Positions 22,002 to 31,366 of a stretch of DNA of 64,000 bases are shown here, piece after piece. Within the stretch, counting starts at the first letter, position 1. Each line of letters starts with the position of its first letter. This DNA comes from Chinchilla lanigera (lineage: Eukaryota > Chordata > Mammalia > Rodentia > Chinchillidae), in contig NW_004955402.1 in the NCBI RefSeq assembly GCF_000276665.1, forward strand, positions 2,036,741-2,100,740, given 5' to 3'. The notes under the pieces are model-generated. The model was given only the letters and a program-made list of their open reading frames with translations. It had not been told where the DNA came from and ran no database searches. The position numbers and the translations under genes were made by a program.

Positions 22002-22224
22002 GTTGAGTGTGGCAGTGCACATCTATAATCTCAGCACTCTGGGAAGCTGCGCCAGGAGGATTGAAAATCTGAGCCCAACTTGGTCAACTTTTCCTGAAAT
22101 TAACAAGACCCTGTCTCAAAATTAAAAGAAAAAAATGATTAAAAAACATTGAAGATGTAGCTCAATGTGAATGCCCTGAGTTCAGTCTCCAGTACTGCAA
22201 AAAAAAAAAATAATAATAATAATT
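22002..22224 (+). repeat. B1-ID dimeric SINE with (TAA)n tail
   Basis: A worn B1 body (GTTGAGTGTGGCAGTGCACA...CCCTGTCTCAAAATT) is followed by an ID body (GAAGATGTAGCTCAATGTGA...GAGTTCAGTCTCCAGTACTG). An A stretch then grades into (TAA)n at 22211-22224. The dimer order matches the antisense copies at 12788 and 24104. Confidence 0.7.
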
Positions 22225-22559
22225 TATTAATCACATTTGTCTTTACTGTTTTACACTCCAAATCTCACCAACCAATAATTGACACCCAGCACCTGGACAT
22301 GTGCAGTAAAAATTATATTTAGTAATCTCTGATATTTGCTAACTTTTAGTCATATGAAGATATAATTCTACACATATTTTTCAATTTAGGTAAAATTCCT
22401 TGAAAAATACAATTTACCAAAAGCAGATTCTAGAAGAAGTAGAAAATCAGCACAACACTATTTTTAGCAAAGAGCCTGAGTTTGTGATTACAGCCATTCC
22501 ACAGGCTCCAGGTCTCGCAGGGTGTCCTGCCAATCCCTTCTCATCCATCCCACAGGAAA

Positions 22560-22720
22560 TTTTATAGGAAATAGAAAAGAAAAGACCAGCTTCCCGTGCT
22601 TTTTATGAGGCGAAGATAACCTAATAGTGAAACCTGACAAAAACATTAGAAAGACAAAACCAACCCTTACCCTGATAAGCAGAGATCCAAAGCCCTGCAT
22701 AAAGTTTAGCAAAGTCTGTG
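22560..22720 (+). repeat. L1 ORF2 fragment (tentative)
   Basis: TTTTTATGAGGCGAAGATAA, then AAACCTGACAAAAACATTAG and AGACAAAACCAA follow the order of the reverse-transcriptase part of L1 ORF2. The piece is short and decayed. Both ends are uncertain. The remaining sequence 22225-22559 and 22721-22929 shows nothing recognisable. Confidence 0.45.
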
Positions 22721-22929
22721 TGCTTTCTGGTACACAGTGTGTCTTGTGCAATTTAGAGTGTGTAGTGAGTACAGGCCGTGTAGACAAAGAGTAAAGCACC
22801 AGGAATAAGCTGAGCTCCTCTCAGGAAGCGTTGTAGGCTTGGCATTTGAAAATGAACCCATGTCTTTTCACAACATCAACAGAATAAACTAGGAAAACGA
22901 ACTTTCAGTTAGCACATTTAATCAAGTTC

Positions 22930-24100
22930 AATACAAGCTCATAAGAAAAAATTTGGAGACTGAAGCGAGAAAGATAAACCGCTGTTCACGCCCTGCTCAT
23001 GCTCCAGCTCTGACTCCTGCCAGGGCAGGAGAGGAGTCGAGACCAAGGCACCAGGAGAAGTGGCCATCCAGGCACTGAGGGCAGCGGTAGAGGGGCTGCA
23101 GCCTGGGCCCCTGTCTTACCACAGGGTACGGAGCTCTGCACTGAAATGGTGCCCTTTCTCCTGGGCACCATGGCCACGTGGTACCAGCTTGAGCCTATGT
23201 CCGTCCTTTCTCCTCCCCAGCCTCTGCTCACTGAATTCCAGTCCCCCGTGTCCCCCGGACCCCAGCTCTCTGCTCACTTCCAACCACCGTGTGGCTCAGC
23301 CTTGGTGCCCACTCTGGGCTACAGACCTGCTGCCCCCCAGGGGACGTCAAAGGCCACCTGGATGTGGACAGGAGGACCCCGAGTGAGGCTGTGAGCCTGG
23401 CAAGCTGCACGTGGGGGTTTGTGTGCTCAGTGAGAGGAACTTCTTTTTCCAGTTGGTGTTAAATCAGGGGTGGGAGCAAAACCAAGGCAAAGTCTTAGTT
23501 ATTAATTAAGACCCAGTCATGTTAGGCCCACTGTTATAGAGGTTATTGTCCTGGAGTGGACAATAACCAGAGCCAGAGCCAGTAGGAGTCTGGCTTCCTG
23601 GGCTGCTTACCGCAGGTCAGGTGCAGAGTTCTGTGTGCAGTCTGACCGCGGGTCCTTGCACAGCCAGCCTCTTAGCTCTCAGGGAAATGTGTGAAATCTG
23701 TTGTTGTCAGGGTTTTCTCTGAGTTCCGGTTGCCCCGGGTGAGCATCTTCCCGCCTGATGCTCAGTCCTGAGTGGAAGGGGAACTGTGTTCTTCTGCCAG
23801 GTTTCTGGCCGAGTGTCTTCCTGTTTGCTTTATCTCCCTCTGCTGCTCCCAGGAGGACCAGGACCTCATTTTCACTCAGCCTTCTCTCTCTGTGTGTTCT
23901 TTTCTCTGGTCGTGGGCCGCCAGGTGCTCTACCTGAGGTTTCTGATCTGCCTATCATGACCAGAAAGAGCTCCTGCCAACAGGACCTGCAGCCCCAACCT
24001 CCCACCACTCCGCCAGAGACTGTGGTCTGCCATTTCTCCGGACCACAGCAGGTTCCAGATGCTTCTCTTGGATATACCGTTCACCCCGTTTGCTTATTGT
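22930..24100. other. Unassigned GC-moderate DNA with a hairpin
   Basis: No repeat or exon was recognised. An 11-bp perfect inverted repeat is described separately at 23541-23568. Confidence 0.4.
23541..23568. other. Perfect 11-bp inverted repeat, 6-nt loop
   Basis: GGTTATTGTCC (23541-23551) pairs with GGACAATAACC (23558-23568) around the loop TGGAGT. No T-run follows and no RNA family was recognised. Confidence 0.85.
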
Positions 24101-24103
24101 GTG

Positions 24104-24294
24104 ACACTGGGGATTGAACTCAGGGCCTTCACACTGGGCTATATTCCTAGCCCTTTTGCACCCCACCCCAGCCCCTTTTTAAATGTTGAAACTGGGTCTC
24201 ACTAAGTTACTAATTTGCCAAGTTGCGCAGGTGGAGCTGGAAATTGCAGTACTCCTGGCTCGGCCTCCTAAAGTGCTGAGACTACAGGCTTGCC
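24104..24294 (-). repeat. B1-ID dimeric SINE, antisense
   Basis: On plus, the ID part (ACTGGGGATTGAACTCAGGG...GGGCTATATTCCTAGCCC) comes first, then a linker. The B1 part follows (GGGTCTCACTAAGTTACTAA...GGCCTCCTAAAGTGCTGAGA). This is the mirror of a B1-dID dimer. Confidence 0.7.
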
Positions 24295-24331
24295 CCTCTT
24301 TAAAACCCATAAGTGGCCTGGAATCTCGAGG

Positions 24332-24399
24332 CATCCCATGATGGTATCCAGGAAGCCGCCATCCCATACCATCCCATGATGGTATCCAGGAAGCCGCCA
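24332..24399. repeat. Tandem duplication, 38-bp period
   Basis: The 30 bases from 24332 to 24361 (beginning CATCCCATGATGG) are repeated exactly at 24370-24399. The 8-bp spacer TCCCATAC resembles the unit start. The lack of divergence indicates a recent local duplication. Confidence 0.9.
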
Positions 24400-25309
24400 C
24401 CAGCATGGTCGCCTCTGTGCACTGTCCTGACAGGTGGTGTTTTCAGACACCAGGAAGCTGTACCCCTATTCTCCTCTCTTTTCTGTGTTTGCTCACTGCA
24501 CCACCCTAGGCTGCCAGCTTTGTGGGAATGCTCTTTGCAGCCTGAAAGATGGTTACTTTCCCCGTGCGCAGCAGTGCGTTGGACTGGGCATTGGATTTAA
24601 GAAGTGTCACCAGCTCTCCATGGAGATGGTGTATAATGTGCACATGGACATGGTACAGGGGGCCCTGACAGTGGTGACTGGACTTGGCAGTTTTCAACCA
24701 CAGAGGGCATGCAGGAAGGTGGCCAGCATCTTCCCACCCCCAGGCACGGGTGCCACCCTCTCTTGCTTCCCTAGAAAAGCAAGTGCAGACAGCTGGCACA
24801 GGTGAGGACGGGTGACATCTCTCCTGAGCAGAGCCGTGCAGACAGGGTGCCCCAGACACATGTGGGTGGAGGTGGGCTGGGTGGGCATGCGTGAGAGCAG
24901 GAGCTCTGCTACATGTGAACTGTTCCAGACCCTTCCGTGTCCCTGCCAGGACGCTAACATCATTGAGTGTGCTATGGGTTTGCATCTGGGACATTTTGTT
25001 CCAAAGGGAGTTTGCCATAGTAGGTCATTATCGTTAATAAACACTTGGTGAATGTCAGCCACATGCCCAATGCTGGAATAAAGCGCATTTCCTTTGTAAT
25101 ACCGACTTACCAAGTAAAGGAGACTGCCCCTCAGCTCCTGCTGTCTCAGAAGAGGCCGCCTCAGAGTTCGTGCTGTGGCCACCCACTGACTTCCAACCCC
25201 TGAGCACATTTCCAAGGGTATCTGGTCTTCTTTTAACAGAACCACAAGTGGTGACTTTAAACTGTTCACCCTTTTCGTTATCAGAAGGACTGATTTCAGA
25301 GGTGGGAAC
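24400..25309. other. Unassigned DNA
   Basis: No named feature. A 315-codon minus-strand open frame (24694-25641) crosses this stretch and the CpG patch next to it. It has no domain, signal peptide or repeat pattern, and competing frames exist, so it is not called a gene. An old MIR or L2 trace may be present around 25030-25090. Confidence 0.35.
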
Positions 25310-25600
25310 GACCTGCCCGCCCAGGGTGACTCGCTTCCTAACGGCTTCAGTGCCCGGAGCCAGGGCCGCTCCTCAGCGAGCCGCCTGGACGCGTGCAGGC
25401 CATTTGCAGGCCGCGCAGTGGAAAGGGCCGGGTTGTGATTCGCGGGCTTTGCTTCGGACTCCTCCCCCGTCTTGCCTGTCTGCAGATTCCTCGCTCCTGC
25501 CTTTTGATCTCGCCTGGGAAGCCAGGGAGACCGAAGCTTCTCCAAGGAGAACGTGCAAGAGACGTTTTCAACATTCCCTGCTTTTATTGTCCGGCAGTGA
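25310..25600. promoter_or_regulatory. CpG-dense patch, candidate small CpG island
   Basis: Roughly 21 CpG dinucleotides fall in about 240 bp (25325-25565) at about 60 percent GC, near the expected frequency. The surrounding sequence is CpG-depleted, as is usual in mammals. No TATA box or recognisable first exon was found. It may be an orphan promoter or enhancer, or a remnant of a GC-rich insertion. Counts were made by eye. Confidence 0.4.
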
Positions 25601-26159
25601 CTTGTATTTAGGAAAATTGGCACCAAAACAGCATAGCTCAACCCCTGCTATTTTTTAAGCTGTAGATGGTTCCTTTCGATGGCAGTGATTCCCATTAGAG
25701 AAGAGTGGGCCAAGGTTGGGAAAGGGATCAAAGAAAGTTGTTCAGCAGCAAGGGGGAGCACTGTGACAGCTTTCATCTGCGAACCCCCGATCGCCCTGTA
25801 AACAGATGTTCCTGGGGACTTCAGCAACTGCTCGGGCGCTGCATACCCTGAGGACAGCCGAGATGAATGAGAAGTTTGCATGCTCTTCGGTAGAGCTCAG
25901 GTGGTCCAGCCACACGACAGCTCCAGTTCTCTTACTGGCCCCTCTGACAAAGGCTGTGCAAAGCCCCTCATTTACCAAGGGCAGCAAGCTGCACTCAGCG
26001 GCCCCGTGTCCCTCCTCACCTGCCCGCTACGGTTCTGGGGCAGAGGGGATGCAGCTTCGGCGCTGGCTGATAGTTCTTCCTGTCCGCTGAGTTGCGGCCA
26101 CCGTCCCTGTGGACTGCTCTGCTGTCCTTACACAACCAAGACGCGGGCAGCTCCAGGGA

Positions 26160-26500
26160 CACCGTCACTTTGCCTGTGGCACGCCCTGCTTAGAGTCCTG
26201 CGATGGCTTTCTTCTCCTAAGGCGAAGCCCCCAGCCCCAGCAGGATCCTAACATCCTCTGCAGCCGGCCCTGCCTCACCCCCAGCCCTGGAGATCAGGCT
26301 CCTTGTGGCTCTCGCCCTTTTTCCAGTCCCTCCACAGGCCCAAGTGCTTCAGGGCGAGGGACCTTTGGCCAAGGTGTCCTTCTGCTGGCACAGCGCCTGC
26401 TGGCACAGCGCCCCCGCCCCACCCTTCTCCACCTGGCTCACTCCTGTGCCCCTTCCTCTCACCTCCCAGGACCGCAGCCTGGGCCTGCTGGCACTGGCGA
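26160..26500 (+). repeat. L2 LINE 3' region
   Basis: GAGTCCTGCGATGGCTTTCT, CCTAACATCCTCTGCAGCCG, CTGCCTCACCCCCAGCCCTG and the later block on TGTCCTTCTGCTGGCACAGC follow the order of the L2 3' coding end. It is an ancient fragment. The 15-bp motif CTGCTGGCACAGCGC is doubled at about 26382-26411. The stretch 25601-26159 shows no named feature. Confidence 0.5.
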
Positions 26501-26744
26501 CGCTTCAGAATGAGGGCTGTGTGCTCCATCGTCGCCGTGCTCCCGGCTCACATGCATTCCCCGCAGTCCCACCCGGGCGGAGTGGCCTAGGTGTCCCATT
26601 AGCGCGCATCGTGGTCTGTGGTGCTGGGTCGGGCAAGATGCAGTGGGAGAGGTGTGGACTCGGAGCCAGATCGGAAAAGGGTGACTCCAGCCCCGCTCAC
26701 CACGCATCCACCCTGCACCCAGGGTGCTCATGCCAGGAGCTACT

Positions 26745-26890
26745 CTCTCCTTCATCCTTACAGCCACTGCCGTGGTTTGTCCTCCTACTTTACAGATGAG
26801 CAAATTGAGAGATGAAGAGGCCACACAGCTGCCTGAGCAGGTGGCCGTGGTAGGCACCACGCCCACCAGTCTGGGCATCAGGGCGGCACC
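26745..26890 (-). repeat. MIR SINE, antisense
   Basis: TACTTTACAGATGAGCAAAT, then GAGAGATGAAGAGGCCACAC, mirrors the conserved MIR core. It is an ancient mammalian SINE. Ends are approximate. Confidence 0.65.
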
Positions 26891-27069
26891 CTTGCCCTCA
26901 AATCCCACCTGTATCTCCTGCATCAGGCGCAGATCCCAGGCTATTCTTCTGAGTCACACTGCACTCAGTCTTGGGCTCCTTCTCCAGCTCAGCATCCTCG
27001 GATCAAGCCCAGCTGACTGCTGGGAGCAGTCTGGGATTTGGAAGGGTGGGGTTGGAAATTTGTTACCTC

Positions 27070-27330
27070 CAGTTTTTCCATAGTTTCAGTTTTTGCTGCA
27101 TGACAAGCACCCTAAACCGGGTGGCTTCCAACAGCAGCAATAAAAAAAAAACAAAAAACAAAAAAACAAAAACAAAAAATAAATCAATCAAAAAAAAAAA
27201 AAAAAACCAACAACAGCAATCTACAGCTTCTCACAGTTCTGGAGCCTGGCTGGGGTAGCTTGGCTGGGGGCATCTCAGTCCTGCGTCAGCTGGGTCCCCC
27301 ACATGGCTCTGTCAGCTGAGGGTCCCGGAT
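27070..27330 (-). repeat. Old LTR- or DNA-transposon-like fragment with an A-rich insertion
   Basis: TTTTGCTGCATGACAAGCAC, GGGTGGCTTCCAACAGC and, after the insertion, TCTCACAGTTCTGGAGCCTG resemble the antisense 3' end of an ancient MLT1-like LTR or a similar repeat. The A-rich insert at 27142-27206 interrupts it. Confidence 0.4.
27128..27220 (+). mobile_element. A-rich tail-only insertion with target duplication
   Basis: CCAACAGCAGCAAT (27128-27141) recurs as CCAACAACAGCAAT (27207-27220), 13 of 14 bases identical. Between them lies only A-rich DNA (27142-27206). This fits an L1-mediated insertion so short that only the tail was copied. Confidence 0.6.
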
Positions 27331-28064
27331 GACCTCACACACCCCCAGTAGTCACACGGGCTGCAGACTGAGGCTCTGCTCTCCTCCTAGTGGCCCCGTC
27401 TTCCAGGGTCCTCGCTGGCTCTGGGACAGTCTCTACAGGGACCCCAGGAGGGGCAGCTCCTGGCAAAGCCTCATTGCAAAGGAGCATGGGAAGAATCTGA
27501 CTGTGACGTCTCTGACAGCAAGTGACATGCCGCTGCATGTGGTCCACAGCACTTCTTGCGGGTACCGGAGAAGCCGGGAAAGAAAGGGGACCAGGCTGTG
27601 TGCTGCTGTCCTGGAGAGACAAGCACATGAGAAAGCAAGTGGCGGGCACGGAACCTGCAGGGTGCCTCCAGCACCGTCCCCTGTCTGGAGAGCTGGGCGG
27701 CGCCGCTTGTAGGGCCTGGGATGCCTCTGTCCCCTTCAGGGGCTGCTGTCTGAGGCTGGTGGGCTGGCTCTGCACCTGCCTCTCCTGGAGTACCTGCCCT
27801 GCTCATCTCTGCAGCTCTCCCTCACCCTCCCTAAGACAGCGGTCAGCGGTGGGGCCGCCCCCTGCCTGCTCTTCTTCAGTAACAGCACCCAGCTCCTCGT
27901 CCAGCCCCCGGTGCTGAGGAAGGGGTGGGCCTCAGGCTGCTTTGGGCCCTTTCAGACCCACGCTGCAGACGTGAGCCTGGGCCAGGGGCTCGGCGGAGGG
28001 CTCTCCTGGGAGGAGGGCCCTGGTCACAGTTTAGACACAGGGGCTTCTCCTGGCTGGAAGGTTC
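27331..28064. other. GC-rich unassigned DNA
   Basis: Overlapping open frames on both strands reflect few stop codons in GC-rich DNA. No domain, exon or repeat was recognised. Confidence 0.4.
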
Positions 28065-28667
28065 CCCAAGCAATTGCTCTCTGTTATTGCTTTATTTTTA
28101 ATCAGTACACATTTGCAGTACCAAATACTTGCGCCCTTCGTGGGCAGGTGCGCATGTACACGACACATCTTCTTTCCCTTTAAGCCCCTCCTCTTCCTTC
28201 CCTCCCCTCCCCCATCTCTTGGTCCCCTTCCCATTTGCAAAGTTTCCATCTCCCTGTTTCCTAGGAACTGTCTTTTATTTTGCTTCTTAATCTATTTATA
28301 CTCTGGGTTTCTCATATAAGAGAAACTGTGAAATATTTAAGCTGTGAGTATGAATTATTTCACTGAGCATTATGGTCTCAAGGTGCATCCATTTTCCTAC
28401 AAACAGCTCTTTTATCCTTTTGATGGCAGAGTAGTGCTCCACTGTGTGTAAATGCCACGTTTTCTTTACCTGTTCATCTGTCGGTGGAGACATAGGCTGC
28501 CCCAAAGATGTAGCTATTACAGGTTGTGCTGCTGTGAGCATGAGGGTGTACGCTGGTACAAGCACTGTGGATATCAGTGTGGAGAGTCCTCAAAACACTA
28601 AAACTCGAAACTCCACTGACTCAGTCATTCCCCTCCTGGATGCAGTATCTTCCCAAGCAATCGCTCT
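28065..28667 (-). mobile_element. Twin-primed (inverted) L1 insertion with 16-bp target duplication
   Basis: CCCAAGCAATTGCTCT at 28065-28080 recurs as CCCAAGCAATCGCTCT at 28652-28667. Between them, 28081-28562 is an L1 3' end in antisense. Read on minus it has the ORF2 terminal blocks around GTGGCATTTACACACAGTGG and ATAATGCTCAGTGAAATAA, then the 3' UTR. The next 28563-28651 is L1 in sense (CTGTGGATATCAGTGTGGAG), from the part of ORF2 just upstream of the antisense piece. The 5' segment is therefore inverted, the signature of twin priming. Confidence 0.8.
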
Positions 28668-29300
28668 TTAGTGAAGGGAGGCTCTCAGGGGCATCTGGAG
28701 GTTCTGTTTGTTCTCTCTGCAGTCTTCGGACCTGAGAGCTGAGGAGCGGAGACAGTGGACTCCGGGCGCCCCTGGAGGGCCATGTGCCGGGGGCCTCTGG
28801 GTTGATCCAGGGGCTTTCACTGAAATAGGAAAGCTTTCGGAAACTCTCATACTTCTGTAAACCTGGCATTCTGCTCTCTTAGCAGCAGCTGCTTGCTGTA
28901 TAAGAGCAGCACGTTTTAATCTCTGTGTGATCAGGCCTTTGCGAGAGTCCACAGTGTTTCTCTGTGCTGTGGACCCTTGAGTCTGGACATCTCAGGGTGA
29001 AGAACACAGGTACAGGAGTCCCCGGAGGTGATGGCTCCTGGCCTGTTGTGTGGGGGGGTGCTCAGGGCTCAGCTGAGACCACCCTTTGTGACCCCAGCCA
29101 CCCCTGCCCGGTGACCTGTACTCTAGGCCTCAGCCAAGGGTCTGGGTGCCCAGAAAGGAGTCTCATGCAATCTCCTCCACCAGTGGCAAAGTAACGTCAC
29201 TGTGCATCACTGTGGTGAAGAAAAGCAGGTGTGATTAGAGATCCTGAGTAGCCCCGAGCTTGGGTTTACTGTGTTACTGACCCTGGCAGACACAGAATGA
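28668..29300. other. Unassigned DNA
   Basis: GC-moderate sequence with a short CpG-rich run near 28740-28800. No exon or repeat was recognised. Confidence 0.4.
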
Positions 29301-29391
29301 GGGCTGGGCGGATAGCTCAGTGGCATAGTACCTTACTTGACAAGCGCAAGGTCCTGAGTTCGATTCCAGGGATCAAAAAAGAAAAAACAAA
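29301..29391 (+). repeat. ID SINE
   Basis: GGGCTGGGCGGATAGCTCAG, then GACAAGCGCAAGGTCCTGAG and TTCGATTCCAGGG, with a tail of AAAAAAGAAAAAACAAACAG. The A and B boxes are readable. Clear target duplications were not found. Confidence 0.8.
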
Positions 29392-29739
29392 CAGACAAGG
29401 GATGAGCCACAGCCACCTGCTCTTCCCCAGAAGAATGCAACCATGGAGACTGCATTTTATGAGCCAAAAATGTACCTCAACAAAGCATCAGAAACATGCT
29501 TGAAAAAGCTTCACTTCTGACTTAGGAATTAAATTGTTATAGCGTCTAACAAAGAAATAAAAATAGATCTATGTATGCATACATTCATACTGGCCTTTTG
29601 GAAAAGAAAAAAACACCTCTAATTGGGGCCATCCCAGGAAGTCTGCCTGTAAAGGTGGCTCCAGGGAGAAAGTGATCCTTTGCTTTTCTGAGTACACACT
29701 CATGGACTTTAGAAGTTCACTATTTTGCTCCCTATTCAC

Positions 29740-29860
29740 TCCTTTGGGCACATCACTGAGCTCCCCGAGTTCAAGTCTTTTATCTGTAAAATGATAGAAT
29801 TACAAAAATCGTCACAGATCTTTGATATTCTGTGACTCTGGCTGTCTACATGATGTACTT
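29740..29860 (+). repeat. MIR SINE fragment
   Basis: GTCTTTTATCTGTAAAATGA with the sequence after it fits the sense MIR core (the usual CTGTAAAATGG block). The copy is short and old. 29392-29739 and 29861-30059 show nothing named. Confidence 0.4.
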
Positions 29861-30059
29861 TCAAATATACCTTCCATATTTTATTCAGTGAATGGTTTTA
29901 TTGGCTGCTAGAGAACAAGCTAGGGGAGCAAGCCTGGGCCCCACTTGTAACTCTGTCAGCCCTAGCCCCCACGACCAACACCAAGGTGACCTTGGCCTCC
30001 TGCGCTCACTGCCAGGATGTCAGTGACAGGGGCAAGGGTGGGCACATGGCTGACACTCA

Positions 30060-30365
30060 ACCTTAGCGACTGAATGAATGCACCTGCACTGCAAGTGAAT
30101 GAGCATGTCCACACCCACCATGAATGAGTGAATATCCANNNNNNNNNNNNNNNNNNNNNNNNNNNNNNNNNNNNNNNNNNNNNNNNNNNNNNNNNNNNNN
30201 NNNNNNNNNNNNNNNNNNNNNNNNNNNNNNNNNNNNNNNNNNNNNNNNNNNNNNNNNNNNNNNNNNNNNNNNNNNNNNNNNNNNNNNNNNNNNTTCCACA
30301 AATGAATGGATGTACCCACATCTGCCCTAAATGAATGAATATGTCCACATCTACTGTGAATGAAT
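30060..30365. repeat. Minisatellite containing an assembly gap
   Basis: Units of about 25-30 bp built on AATGAATGAATATGTCCACA recur on both sides of a 155-base N run (30139-30293). There are three partial units on the left and three on the right. The gap is almost certainly more of the same array that could not be assembled, and the true length may vary between individuals. Confidence 0.85.
30139..30293. other. Assembly gap, 155 N
   Basis: Undetermined bases inside the minisatellite. Open frames across this run are artefacts. Confidence 0.98.
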
Positions 30366-31109
30366 GTGTCATATATGCCCCCTCCTTCTCCCCACATTGC
30401 CGACTCAAATCCCCAAGGCTCTGGAGCTGAGATGGGGGTTCTATCAACACAGACAAATGGTGCTGTGCGAGAGAATCCAGGGGTAACATCTGAACCCTTT
30501 CCTGAGCACAGCTGCCCAAGGCCAGTCCGCTCTGACACGCCCACTGCGTGCCCATGGTCTTCTGCAGGTAGTGTTCACTCTGGGATCCAGTACCTGACAC
30601 TCAGGGCTTGGAAGAATGGGACCTGGGTTGTCACAGACGAGGGTTGTTCACACCCCAAATGGCAGGTCCTTTCTACCAGAGCCCTGCCCTGCCTCACCTC
30701 TGAAGACCACGGAAGCCATGGGTTAGGGTGTGGTCCCCTCCTCTGCCACCACCTCCTGCCCCGGGCCCCAGGCTGAGGCCAGCTGGCGCTGTCACCCCAC
30801 AGTGTCACCCACTGTTGGTTTTGAGAGGCACTGGTGTCCACACAACATCATGGCAGCCATCCTTGCACTGAGTAAACCCTCACAGAGAGACATCTTCAAG
30901 TTCCTGCAGGGAATGTACTCGGTTGGGGTATTTTGGACGTTTTCAAAGGTTTTACAGCCACCTCTAGCATATGTGGAACATAAGGTGGGGTGCACCTTTA
31001 GCCCAAATGGCATGCATACTGCTTCCTTCCTGGAACTTCTCCTCCCAACATTTTAGCACCTCTGAATTCAGGGTGCAACTTCCCGTCAACTAGTTGAGCC
31101 AACAGCACC

Positions 31110-31366
31110 TATTTATTCTTCTTTTCTTTTTATTTTATTTTAGAGAGAAAAAAGGTAAACATAACAATGAAGCTGAGTTTCAAAACAGATTAGTGGGACA
31201 GTTACAATGGTTGATATATTGCATACTGGTGTTAAGATAGTTATACAGCTAGTTTCTCTTAGTTTGTTAAAAAGAAAGTTTTGTGCTAATATTGTATAGA
31301 CAAGATAGCATGCTTGTATCTTCTACTCTGAATAACAGCTAGGAAGACAGCAATATTTATTCTTCT
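31110..31366 (-). mobile_element. 5'-truncated retrocopy of an unidentified transcript 3' end
   Basis: TATTTATTCTTCT at 31110-31122 is repeated exactly at 31354-31366. The insert starts with a T-rich run on plus (TTTCTTTTTATTTTATTTT), so read on minus it ends in an A-rich tail, with AATAAA signals in TAAAATAAAATAAA. The body is AT-rich, has no SINE motifs and no coding frame, and looks like an mRNA 3' untranslated region. I do not recognise the source gene. 30366-31109 contains no named feature. Confidence 0.7.

Noticed and set aside
24694..25641. 315-codon minus-strand open frame as a gene
   Set aside because: No domain, mixed composition, and overlapping long frames on plus. CpG-rich DNA with few stops explains it.
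30060..30365. CRISPR-like array
   Set aside because: Repeats are contiguous with no unique spacers and the genome is mammalian. It is a minisatellite.
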